Source of the DNA: UBA2287 sp964479665 | GTDB taxonomy: Bacteria > Bacteroidota > Bacteroidia > Bacteroidales > Tenuifilaceae | Assembly: GCA_964479665.1 (NCBI GenBank) | Contig: CAYZNN010000003.1 | Coordinates: forward strand, 1 to 64,000 | DNA length: 64,000 nucleotides | Reading direction: 5' to 3' | Part shown: positions 45,681 through 53,718 of the stretch, one piece after another | How positions within the stretch are numbered: position 1 is the stretch's first letter | How the letters are laid out: each line of letters starts with the position of its first letter | Position numbers and translations under genes: made by a program | Notes under the pieces: generated by a model | Database searches by the model: none | What the model was told of the DNA's origin: nothing | What the model saw: only the letters and a program-made list of their open reading frames with translations

Positions 45681-46757
45681 TTACAACAATTTGAATTTAT
45701 TCAAGCCCATAAGCCCAACTAACCATTTTGGTAAAGGTTTCAATTTTTTGCGTTTTATTAAATTATAATATAGGCCTAACATATTTAAAATAGGTACTTT
45801 ATGTGTTTCAACGAATTCAATTAGAGTTCCATCAGGGTCTTCAATATAACTGAAATGGCCTGCAGCCTCACCCATATCGAAACTTTTTCCAATTTGCGAT
45901 GCCGAATCAACGGTAAAAGGGAAGCCAGAGTTGTTACATTCTTTTTCCAATTGCTTCAAGTTATTAACATCAAAACAGAGGTGTATGTAACCCAAGTCGC
46001 CCCAAAACCGGTTTTCAAATATTTTCTGAGGTTGCCTATCGAGGCTTTGTATTAGTTCAATTTGAGTTGTGCCCAGCAGTTCGCTAAAGGCCCCCATTTT
46101 GATGTCGGGATGGGTTAATAGTACGCTTCTGAATTGCGCCATTTTTTTTGAATTAACCATAAAATCCTGACGTGTAGAAATTTGGTCGTAAATAACTTTT
46201 GAATATCCAAGTACGTTTTGGTATAGTTTGAGCGACCGGTCCATATTTGAAACACCAATTATTGCTCCGAAAACACCACCTGTTGGAGCGTTTTTTTTAG
46301 AAAACCAGCTGGTATTGGTTTCAACAACCTGAAAGAGGTTACCAAAGGGATCGTTCAAAAAAAAGTATTTTGAACCGTCTGGGCTAGTGTCTATGGCGCT
46401 AAGGTTACTCACGCTCATTTTTACAAGGTGTTTATAAGCATTATCGATGCTACGGCATTTTATTTTAATGGCGTTTATACCTAAGTCGCCAAACAATATT
46501 TGAAATTTCGGTTTTAAAGGGATGCGCTGAGTGTATTGCCAAATTTCCAATCCGCCTCCACCGCTCATATTAACTGTTAAAGCGGCATGCCGTATTTGGG
46601 GTAATCCTCCGGTATATGGCAGCATGAATGCTGCTATCGAATTGTCTTCGAAAACGCGAACGTTAAAGCCTAATGCTTTGCTATACCAATCCCAAGTATC
46701 GTATAAATTTTCAACGCCAATACCTATTTGCTGTATACCGTTAATTGAGTAATTCAT
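45681..46757 (-). CDS. Two-domain VOC (glyoxalase/dioxygenase-fold) protein
   Basis: 358 residues with two vicinal-oxygen-chelate modules. The first (about 5-150) opens with IQQIGIGVENLYDTWDWYSKALGF and ends NDPFGNLFQVVE. The second (about 165-320) opens with IIGVSNMDRSLKLYQNVLGY and ends EDPDGTLIEFVE. The C-terminal ~35 residues are basic and hydrophobic. Potential metal ligands (His/Glu in each module) are present, but the substrate is unclear; it is not a canonical glyoxalase I or 4-hydroxyphenylpyruvate dioxygenase. It starts 13 bp after the SDR gene, so the two probably act in one pathway. Confidence 0.8.
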   Translation of the reverse strand: MNYSINGIQQIGIGVENLYDTWDWYSKALGFNVRVFEDNSIAAFMLPYTGGLPQIRHAALTVNMSGGGGLEIWQYTQRIPLKPKFQILFGDLGINAIKIKCRSIDNAYKHLVKMSVSNLSAIDTSPDGSKYFFLNDPFGNLFQVVETNTSWFSKKNAPTGGVFGAIIGVSNMDRSLKLYQNVLGYSKVIYDQISTRQDFMVNSKKMAQFRSVLLTHPDIKMGAFSELLGTTQIELIQSLDRQPQKIFENRFWGDLGYIHLCFDVNNLKQLEKECNNSGFPFTVDSASQIGKSFDMGEAAGHFSYIEDPDGTLIEFVETHKVPILNMLGLYYNLIKRKKLKPLPKWLVGLMGLNKFKLL

Positions 46758-46770
46758 AATTTTACGGAGT

Positions 46771-47559
46771 TTAAATAGCTTTCGAAATTAATTTAAAAAA
46801 TAGTGAAGGGAAAAATCGTTTGAGGTACAGCATGATAATTTCTTTTTTGGCAATAACTACCTCGGCTTTACCCTTTTTAATGGCATCTATAAATTTTTTA
46901 GCGCAAATATGGGCCGGTATTCCATTGAGTTGCCCCTTGTCCATTTTTCCATGGCTATTACCTTGCGCATCGATGGCTCTTATTGAGATGGGGGTGTTAA
47001 TATAACCGGGGTATGCAATGGTAACCTTAATATTATGCTCCAGCAATTCAATTCGTAAACTCTCGAAAAAACCCTGAAGTGCATGCTTGGCCGAGGCGTA
47101 TGCACTCCTTTGGCGCGTACCAAACTTCCCTGCTAAACTACTTGTAACGGCAATATGCCCCTGTTTATTCTCAATCAAGCCAGGCAGAATAGTTTTTGTA
47201 ATAATTATATGAGAAAAAAAGTCGATTTCCATAATCCTTCTATCAATTTCAATGGGTGTGTCGGATGCTAATGCTCTTTGGCTAATGCCACCATTGTTTA
47301 CAAGAAGGAAAATGGGCCCATGCTCTTTTAAAACTGCTCTCGATGCCAGTTCCACCTCGCTAGGGTTTGAAAGGTCGAAAGGTACAACGAAGCAAGAATT
47401 TGTATGAATGAGGCATTCTCCCCTTACTTCCTCAAGCAGATTGATATTACTTCCCGAAAGAATAAGTTTGGCATTTTCCTTGGCAAGAAGTAGCGCCATT
47501 TCTCTACCAATCCCCGAAGAGGCGCCGGTAATCCAGCAGGTTTTATTTGCAAAGTACAT
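46771..47559 (-). CDS. Short-chain dehydrogenase with C-terminal hydrophobic segment
   Basis: 262 residues. The cofactor motif is TGASSGIG, with NNGG instead of NNAG (LLVNNGGIS), and the catalytic set is Ser in AVTSSLAGKFG with YASAKHALQG. The C-terminus (IIMLYLKRFFPSLFFKLISK) is hydrophobic and basic, suggesting peripheral membrane attachment as in lipid-acting SDRs (DHRS7-like). It is the first gene of a two-gene unit with the VOC protein. The substrate is unknown. Confidence 0.87.
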   Translation of the reverse strand: MYFANKTCWITGASSGIGREMALLLAKENAKLILSGSNINLLEEVRGECLIHTNSCFVVPFDLSNPSEVELASRAVLKEHGPIFLLVNNGGISQRALASDTPIEIDRRIMEIDFFSHIIITKTILPGLIENKQGHIAVTSSLAGKFGTRQRSAYASAKHALQGFFESLRIELLEHNIKVTIAYPGYINTPISIRAIDAQGNSHGKMDKGQLNGIPAHICAKKFIDAIKKGKAEVVIAKKEIIMLYLKRFFPSLFFKLISKAI

Positions 47560-47564
47560 AGGTT

Positions 47565-47600
47565 AATAAAAAATAGGGCCGATGAACATTCATCGACCCT
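47565..47600 (-). terminator. Terminator after the MORN-type gene
   Basis: On minus, AGGGTCGATGA / TCATCGGCCCT (one G-U-type pair) with a short loop is followed by ATTTTTTA. It lies 23 bp after the stop at 47623 and before the SDR start. Confidence 0.75.
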
Positions 47601-47622
47601 AGCAAAAATAGAAAACCAAATT

Positions 47623-48087
47623 CTATTCCTCGTATTTTTTTTCAGAAATAAGTTTCCCTTCTATGCCGAAAATTAGCCAAGTTCCCGTTTTTTTACCATT
47701 TGTGTATTTCATGTCATAACGTAGAGTTCCAGTATCGTCCCAAATGTACCATTTGCCATTCTTTAGGCCATCCTTAAAGTTAGCTTCGGCAATTTTCAAT
47801 CCTTTCTCGTTGTAAGTTTCCCATTTACCATCCATTTGGCCATTGGAATAGGAACGAATTTCGTTTATGCCTCCGCTTTCAAAATATACTCGAACAAAGC
47901 CATTTAACCTGCCATTTTCAAATTGCATTTCCGATTTTAAAGCGCCACTTTTATAGAACTCTTTATATGGTCCGGTAAAGGGAGTACCATCCTTAGTATA
48001 TTGAATTCCATCTTTCTCAACGAGCGATATTTGGGAAAAGCCTGTTATAAAAGTAAGGCAGAATAGTAATGTAAATAATGCTTTCAT
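47623..48087 (-). CDS. Secreted MORN-repeat / YwqK-type protein
   Basis: 154 residues with a signal peptide (MKALFTLLFCLTFITGFSQ). The rest is a series of about five MORN-like units, for example FTGPYKEFYKSGALKSEMQF, GRLNGFVRVYFESG, GQMDGKWETYNEKG, GLKNGKWYIWDDTG and GKKTGTWLIFG. Such proteins are often named YwqK-family antitoxins, but no toxin gene is adjacent, and the signal peptide argues for an envelope or periplasmic role. It is monocistronic, with its own terminator. Confidence 0.85.
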   Translation of the reverse strand: MKALFTLLFCLTFITGFSQISLVEKDGIQYTKDGTPFTGPYKEFYKSGALKSEMQFENGRLNGFVRVYFESGGINEIRSYSNGQMDGKWETYNEKGLKIAEANFKDGLKNGKWYIWDDTGTLRYDMKYTNGKKTGTWLIFGIEGKLISEKKYEE

Positions 48088-48154
48088 TTTATGAGCGATT
48101 TAAATACACTTGTACGCAAATTGACAACTAATGTGCCACTAAACTAATAATTTT

Positions 48155-48193
48155 TTTAAAAACATCAAGAGCTTCCCAGGTTGAGAAGCCCTT
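48155..48193 (-). terminator. Probable terminator after the receptor-linked lipoprotein gene
   Basis: A 9-bp stem with one mismatch (AAGGGCTTC / GAAGCTCTT on minus), then GATGTTTTTAAAAAAA. It lies 29 bp beyond the stop at 48222. Confidence 0.5.
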
Positions 48194-48221
48194 AATGGTA
48201 ATAATTAAAAATGGTTCACTA

Positions 48222-49562
48222 TTAGTAGGGTGTGTTTTGGGGATCCCAGTTGCACCAACCGCTAGTCCAGTTGGTTGTGCCAAAAGCACCACGGAACGAT
48301 ACATTTTCGAACCAATTGTTCATACCTGTGAAACTGGCACCGCTAAGCAAAGGCGAACCGGATTGAGGCATTGGGTTGACATTACCGTAGTTCCAACCAT
48401 TTACTAGGTTAATGTCAGTGTTTTCAGTATGTAAAGTGTTGGTGCCTGCACTCCACATAGTTTCGAATTGCTCTTGGGTAAGTACATCACCCGTTTTGAA
48501 GTTAGTAAGGCAACCTGCTAATGCTGTGTACTTAATAACTGGACCGCTGGTGCCATTGTATAGTGAAGCTGAAGGACCTTCGAGGCGAACCCCAAATTTA
48601 AATCCAGCTATAACCGAGTTGTGTAGGTTCAGGCGTGTATTCCTTCTTAAGCGAAGACCATTTTGGTGGTTAGCATTAACGTTGGCTTGGTCCTTAGTTT
48701 TGAATGGGCCTAATATGGTGATGTTGCTGAATGTGGCTGAAGTAAAAGGCTCATTACTACTGCCCGAAGCATCGTTATCGGATTCAAAACCATTGGAAGC
48801 ATCGGATTTGTCGGCGTAATCGGGGTGACGAAGAATAAGACCGTACTGTATTTTTCCGCTGAACCCGTTATCGGTGTCAAAGTCGTCGTCGCCACTACAG
48901 TAGGATACAATGTTGCGAGCATTAACATTTCCTCCCCACCATTCAAAAGAATCGTCGCGTCCGTACGATACCTGAACATTCTCAATGGTTGTTCCGCTAC
49001 CAACGCCACCCATTGAAAGTCCGTTAATTTCGTTTCCACTACTTACCTCGAAGCCAGCAAACTCAATTCGTACATATTTCAATATTCCAGAATTGTCGTT
49101 AGCATTGGTCCCACCATACTGTACACCAGTTCCCCCTTCCATTTCGGCGGTTCCGCCGGTTTGGTTAATTGGTGCTGCACCACATATGATAATGCCAGCC
49201 CAATCGCCTGGTAGGCGTTGACCTGCGGGTTTTTCGGATGTAAAAACAATGGGTTTCTGAGCAGTACCCTCGGCAATAATTTGGGCACCTCTTTCAATTA
49301 TTAGAGCTGCTTTAGAATCAGTAACACCTTTAATAAGGGTACCAGGCTCAATGGTAAGCACTGCACCGCTTTTAACGTAAACATAGCCGTCCATATAAAC
49401 AGTGTCCTTTGCTTGCCAAGTTGTGTTGGTTGTAATATTGCCGCTAACAGTAATGCGAGTTCCAATTTCGGGTTCCTCTACGTCTTGGCACGATACTAAA
49501 GCTACGCATGCGGCTAATGCAATCATTGCAAGCATTTTAATGTTAATACTCTTCGATTTCAT
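48222..49562 (-). CDS. Outer-membrane-type lipoprotein with beta-helix-like repeats
   Basis: 446 residues from the ATG at 49562 (MKSKSINIKMLAMIALAACVALVSC, lipobox Cys25); an upstream ATG at 49601 overlaps the promoter. After VSGNITTNTTWQAKDTVYMD the chain has hydrophobic-turn periodicity (VKSGAVLTIEPGTLIKG, IIERGAQIIAEG, IVFTSEKPAG) like a right-handed beta-helix, and an acidic Asp/Gly-rich stretch (CSGDDDFDTDNGFSGK). It follows the TonB-dependent receptor gene and, by analogy with receptor-lipoprotein pairs, may be its surface partner; it is not a SusD homologue. Its own -7 element lies at 49599-49606. Confidence 0.75.
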   Translation of the reverse strand: MKSKSINIKMLAMIALAACVALVSCQDVEEPEIGTRITVSGNITTNTTWQAKDTVYMDGYVYVKSGAVLTIEPGTLIKGVTDSKAALIIERGAQIIAEGTAQKPIVFTSEKPAGQRLPGDWAGIIICGAAPINQTGGTAEMEGGTGVQYGGTNANDNSGILKYVRIEFAGFEVSSGNEINGLSMGGVGSGTTIENVQVSYGRDDSFEWWGGNVNARNIVSYCSGDDDFDTDNGFSGKIQYGLILRHPDYADKSDASNGFESDNDASGSSNEPFTSATFSNITILGPFKTKDQANVNANHQNGLRLRRNTRLNLHNSVIAGFKFGVRLEGPSASLYNGTSGPVIKYTALAGCLTNFKTGDVLTQEQFETMWSAGTNTLHTENTDINLVNGWNYGNVNPMPQSGSPLLSGASFTGMNNWFENVSFRGAFGTTNWTSGWCNWDPQNTPY

Positions 49563-49598
49563 GTTGATTTTTTTTGGGTTAAACATTTTATTTCGACA

Positions 49599-49606
49599 CA
49601 AAACTA
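49599..49606 (-). promoter_or_regulatory. -7 promoter element (TAGTTTTG) of the lipoprotein gene
   Basis: An exact TAnnTTTG match on minus, about 37 bp before the ATG at 49562. It lies between that gene and MITE-like copy 2, and could let the lipoprotein be expressed independently of the receptor. Confidence 0.45.
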
Positions 49607-49705
49607 GCTCCGAAATAAATGGCAGAGGTTAATGCTGGGTTATGTTTTGTTTATAGGTTTGTTACCTTAAGGTTAAGTCGATAAGTGTCTTATTGTAAAT
49701 GAAAT

Positions 49706-49861
49706 AAGAGGTTGTCTCAAAAGTAAAAAACAACAACTCTCCTTCTCTGAACTTCTCTGTGACTCCTCAGTGAGTCTCTGTGTAACAATGTTTTAAAAAT
49801 TACACTGAGTTCCAACGCGATGTTCACAGGGAAACACCGAGGACTTTTGATACAACCCCTT
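49706..49861. repeat. MITE-like inverted-repeat element, copy 2
   Basis: 156 bp, inverted relative to copy 1 at 39627-39778. The ends are AAGAGGTTGTCTCAAAAGT and ACTTTTGATACAACCCCTT, complementary apart from two mismatches. The half at 49801-49850 is identical to copy 1, while the other half has diverged with small indels. It sits 26 bp after the receptor stop, in the 324-bp gap before the lipoprotein start. That gap otherwise holds only the -7 element. Confidence 0.8.
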
Positions 49862-49886
49862 GTTTAACAGGTGTAAAAATGGAAAA

Positions 49887-52718
49887 TTACAAGTTTAGAG
49901 AGATGCTGAGGTTAAAGGTTCGACCAGGCGACCATTGCTGGTTTACTTTTTTCAATTTATCGCCTCCGGTTACCGAAGCGTAGGGTGAATATAGAACAAT
50001 ATCCTGATTGAGAATGTCTTTTACTCCAAATTTCACTTCGTAATATTTACCAAACTCTTTAGAAATGGTAAAGTCGATTAGGTGGTGATGTTTCTCGTAA
50101 ATATCGGGAATATCGTCGAGGATATTCTGTTTTGCTTCTCCTGTATATATTATTCTGTCGCCCACTATATTATAAAGCAACGATGCAACAATTCGGTTGC
50201 GCTCGTGATTGTAAAAAAGTCCGAAGTTGACCAAGTAGGGCGATTGGCCCTGCATTGAACGGTCGCGCTCAATAAACCCTTCGCTAAACTTTACTTCACT
50301 TATAATGTAAGCAGCATTGGAAACAACTGAAAAATTTTGAAGTACAGGTATAAAACCCAACGAAACTCTCAGTTCAGCTTCGGCCCCTATGCTCTGAGAG
50401 CGAAGGGCATTGTCGAATGAGTAATTATTTCTGTTTCCGGCAGAGGCGTATTTAACTTCAATGGGATTAATAAAGTTTTTGTAGAAAAACCCAAGCGAAA
50501 ACGTTTCACCCGCATTGGGGTAGTGCTCGTAGCGTAGGTCGAAGTTATGAACTTCGGCATCGAGAATTGCTGGGTTGCCAATAAAATCAGCTTCAGTTTG
50601 GAAATTGTAATAGTAAAACGGGGCTATTTCACGAAATTCGGGGCGATTTGTGGTAACTCCGTAACCAGCACGAATCAGGTTTTTCTCGTTAAAATTGTAT
50701 GAAATATTTACCGATGGGAACAGGTCAAAAACATCTTTGCGTATTGCAATGGGTTGGTTGTAGCGGTCGTAGCTGTCGAGGTGCTGATTATTCTGCTCTG
50801 CCCTTACCCCTCCGTTAAAGGTTATTCTTTCGCTAACGCTAATTCTAAGAAGAGTGTATAAGGCCACATTCAGGTTGTTGGCAAAATACGAGTCTGATTT
50901 GCTTGTAGTTTCCCGCAGTAAAAATCCTTCGGGTGTTGTATTAATGTTATCATCCGAGAAAAGGGAATTGATAGGGGTAATCCATACCGATTGAGGATTG
51001 GGACTGTTTTTGGCAAATCCCAGCAGGCGAGCCTTAAAACTCCGCTGTTTGTATTCGCTAAAACCTCCGGTTTTAAATGTTACTTTTCTGTTCAGTATTT
51101 TAAAGTTGTACTCGTAATTAGCTCCAGCCGATGAAATAATCTCATCGAGTTGCATGAATAAACGACCTGCATCAGAAGCTGAAGGGCTAATACCAATGGA
51201 AGCAAAATATTTACCATCGTTTGGGGAGCCTGGTTCTTCATTTAAAGTTGTTCTAATTCGTTTTAGGTCCGGTTCGTTTCTGCTGGCAAGCGAAACTCCT
51301 ACATTCCAATCGAGCTTGCTTTTGTCTTCACCAAATTTGAATTCGCCATTGAGTTGGCCAGAATAGGTTAAACGGCTCATAAAGGCATTTTCAAAATACC
51401 TTATTATACGGCCTTCGTAGCCATATAGTCCATTTCGAATTGTCGATTGATTTTTACCAATAAGATTAAACATGTTTCGAAACTCAAATTTTCTCCCTTT
51501 TCCGGGGAAGAAGGCCCAGTTGTGGAGTAACCCAACCTTTGCAGTACGAGAATATGAATTATCCATGTAGTTGAAGTTGTAGTCGGGGTTTATACCATCG
51601 GTTCGGGCCGACTGGTAACCATTATTTTCTATCTCGTCGGCGTTATGCGAAAGGCTATAGTTAATTGCTGTTATGGTACCAATGCTTCGGTTGCCCTTTT
51701 GGAACCGTTTTCCATAGTTTACTGAGAAACTTTGGTTGGGTATTGCAGTAAGTGGTTCGGCTTCCCAGTAATTGTTTAAACTGCGACCGTGTTCGGCAAG
51801 TTTCTCATTGGGAAGACCCTTGAGCGATTTTGGAAAAGTGCCGGGAAGGTTACGGGTTCCATCATCGAAACCCAGCCAGTCGAGTTTGCCTCCTGGGGTT
51901 AGTTTATAATCTTCGAAGGTAGTGCCAGTTACGAAACCGTTTCCATACGAAACCTTAAAGAAATCGGCCTCGGGCATGTTTTTGGTGAAAATCATTACGA
52001 ATCCTCCGGCAAAATCGGCTGGTAAGTCGGGTGAGGGGCTTTTAGCAATAAGAATGTTGTCGATCATGTAGCTGGGAATCTGGTCGAACGAGAAGGCTTT
52101 CTGGTCGGCTTCGGTCGATGGGGTTGAAGAGTTGTTGACCCAAACGTTATTGTAACGTTGGTTTAGTCCGCGAATTACAATGAACTTATCTCCCATAATA
52201 GAAATTCCCGGTACACGTTTAACCACCTCCGAAGCATCGCGGTCCTGCGAACGTGTAATTTGCTGGGCCGAAATTCCGCTGGCTACCAATGGGCTCGCTT
52301 TTATGGTGCTAATTAATGAAACATCGGTGTTGGTTTTTCGAACTGCGGCAACCACAACTGCCTCGAGGGCAGTTGAAACTTCTTCCAATTCAACTTTTAT
52401 TGAAGAGGCTTTATTGGCCTCAACTTTAATTTTCTCAATAACAACAGAAGTGTACGATATAAACGAAACCTGAATATTATAAAAGCCCGGAGTGAGGTTA
52501 GCTAAAGTGAAATTTCCATCGAAATCGGTTATCGTTCCTGTAGTGGTACCTGGAATAAAAACGCTAGCACCCACAAGGGTTTCGTTGCGCATTTTATCAA
52601 TTACAACACCCTGAATACTACCCTTTTGGGCAAAAGAAAATGAAGTAAATGAAAGAGTTAGAATAAAATAGAGGAAAAAGGATTTGAAGTTGTTATTAGT
52701 AAAAAGCATATGCTTCAT
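49887..52718 (-). CDS. TonB-dependent outer-membrane receptor with carboxypeptidase-regulatory-like domain
   Basis: 943 residues from the ATG at 52718 (MKHMLFTNNNFKSFFLYF..., signal peptide ending SFAQ); a longer start at 52748 adds a charged leader and is less likely. An N-terminal CarboxypepD_reg-like domain (GSIQGVVIDKMRNETLVGAS, about 25-110) precedes a plug domain (SEVVKRVPGISIMGDKFIVI, RGLNQRYNNVWVN) and a 22-strand-type barrel ending WSPGRTFNLSISLNL. The substrate is unknown. It is divergent from a PhoB-like regulator and close to a PiT phosphate transporter, which hints at phosphate-limitation control; this is an inference from position only. Confidence 0.9.
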   Translation of the reverse strand: MKHMLFTNNNFKSFFLYFILTLSFTSFSFAQKGSIQGVVIDKMRNETLVGASVFIPGTTTGTITDFDGNFTLANLTPGFYNIQVSFISYTSVVIEKIKVEANKASSIKVELEEVSTALEAVVVAAVRKTNTDVSLISTIKASPLVASGISAQQITRSQDRDASEVVKRVPGISIMGDKFIVIRGLNQRYNNVWVNNSSTPSTEADQKAFSFDQIPSYMIDNILIAKSPSPDLPADFAGGFVMIFTKNMPEADFFKVSYGNGFVTGTTFEDYKLTPGGKLDWLGFDDGTRNLPGTFPKSLKGLPNEKLAEHGRSLNNYWEAEPLTAIPNQSFSVNYGKRFQKGNRSIGTITAINYSLSHNADEIENNGYQSARTDGINPDYNFNYMDNSYSRTAKVGLLHNWAFFPGKGRKFEFRNMFNLIGKNQSTIRNGLYGYEGRIIRYFENAFMSRLTYSGQLNGEFKFGEDKSKLDWNVGVSLASRNEPDLKRIRTTLNEEPGSPNDGKYFASIGISPSASDAGRLFMQLDEIISSAGANYEYNFKILNRKVTFKTGGFSEYKQRSFKARLLGFAKNSPNPQSVWITPINSLFSDDNINTTPEGFLLRETTSKSDSYFANNLNVALYTLLRISVSERITFNGGVRAEQNNQHLDSYDRYNQPIAIRKDVFDLFPSVNISYNFNEKNLIRAGYGVTTNRPEFREIAPFYYYNFQTEADFIGNPAILDAEVHNFDLRYEHYPNAGETFSLGFFYKNFINPIEVKYASAGNRNNYSFDNALRSQSIGAEAELRVSLGFIPVLQNFSVVSNAAYIISEVKFSEGFIERDRSMQGQSPYLVNFGLFYNHERNRIVASLLYNIVGDRIIYTGEAKQNILDDIPDIYEKHHHLIDFTISKEFGKYYEVKFGVKDILNQDIVLYSPYASVTGGDKLKKVNQQWSPGRTFNLSISLNL

Positions 52719-52957
52719 TTTTATTTGTTTGTCTTTTCTAACCTGCATAATATCAGGTAAATACTTTATTTATCGGAATAGCAATACGAATACAAAGAAA
52801 CTTCATCCCATTATCATTGACTTTAATTAAAAGTTAACCTTGTGTTAAAAGGACAATAACCAAAATGTGCTTAACTTAGCTTTACATTAACAATTCACAA
52901 TTTTTTTTTAATTACAATTGTGCTCTAAAACTTTATGTAAATTTAAACTTGAATTTA

Positions 52958-53647
52958 ATGGACAATAGTGATTACAGGCTTTTGCTTGTTGACGATGAGC
53001 CCGATATACTAGAATTTCTCAGTTACAATTTGCGTAAGGAGGGGTTTCAAGTTTTCACATCAACCAATGGGCACGATGCCCTTCGTTTGGCCAATGAGGT
53101 GAAGCCTCATCTTGTTCTGCTCGATGTTATGATGCCCGAAATGGATGGAATAGAGGTTTGTGAGGAGATTCGGCGAAACGAAAGACTTTCCAACGTTATT
53201 ATCGCTTTTCTCACTGCCAGAGGCGAAGATTATTCTCAAATTGCAGGTTTTGAAGCAGGAGGAGATGATTATATTACAAAACCGGTAAAACCAAAAGTTT
53301 TGGTAAGCCGCTTGAAAGCATTACTGAAAAGAATAGATTCGAATCCATCGCCAACATTAGGTTCTGAAAGCATTGGAGAGGGTATTCATATTGATAAGGA
53401 GCGCTTTTTGGTATACAAGGACGGTGAAGCGCTCAATCTGCCTAAAAAGGAATTTGAACTTCTTGCGCTACTTTTCAGCCGACCCAATAAGGTTTTTTCT
53501 CGCGACGAGATATTTTCAATGGTTTGGGGCGATAATATAGTTGTTGGCGACAGAACAATTGACGTTCACATTCGCAAACTTCGCGAAAAGATTGGCGAAG
53601 ATCATATTAAAACCATAAAAGGGGTAGGCTACAAGTTTGTAGAGTAA
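52958..53647 (+). CDS. OmpR/PhoB-family response regulator
   Basis: 229 residues from the ATG at 52958 (MDNSDYRLLLVDDEPDILEFL); the TTG at 52949 is not needed. The receiver (about 5-125) has the acceptor Asp in LVLLDVMMPEMDG, the Thr in FLTARGEDY and the Lys in YITKPVKP. The C-terminal winged helix (about 140-228) has LPKKEFELLALLFSRPNKVFSRDEI and the terminal IKTIKGVGYKF, typical of PhoB/PhoP. No kinase gene is adjacent. The flanking receptor and PiT transporter make it a good candidate for a Pho-type regulator. Confidence 0.93.
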   Translation: MDNSDYRLLLVDDEPDILEFLSYNLRKEGFQVFTSTNGHDALRLANEVKPHLVLLDVMMPEMDGIEVCEEIRRNERLSNVIIAFLTARGEDYSQIAGFEAGGDDYITKPVKPKVLVSRLKALLKRIDSNPSPTLGSESIGEGIHIDKERFLVYKDGEALNLPKKEFELLALLFSRPNKVFSRDEIFSMVWGDNIVVGDRTIDVHIRKLREKIGEDHIKTIKGVGYKFVE

Positions 53648-53663
53648 TAATTTAATTTAATAT

Positions 53664-53715
53664 AAATGCAAAAGAGAAGCGGGGCTTAAGGCCCCGCTTC
53701 TCTTTTGCATTTTAA
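53664..53715. terminator. Very strong bidirectional terminator between regulator and PiT genes
   Basis: A perfect 22-bp stem (53664-53685 with 53691-53712) and a TTAAG loop. Its GC-rich core is GCGGGGC/GCCCCGC and it is followed by T-rich ends both ways. It is the longest perfect hairpin noticed in the window. Confidence 0.85.
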
Positions 53716-53718
53716 AGG

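Noticed and set aside
47623..48087. Toxin-antitoxin module suggested by the YwqK-like name
   Set aside because: The protein has a signal peptide and no adjacent toxin gene.
39627..49861. Composite transposon bounded by the two inverted repeats
   Set aside because: No transposase lies between them and the enclosed genes are ordinary housekeeping genes; the copies are better seen as separate MITE-like insertions.
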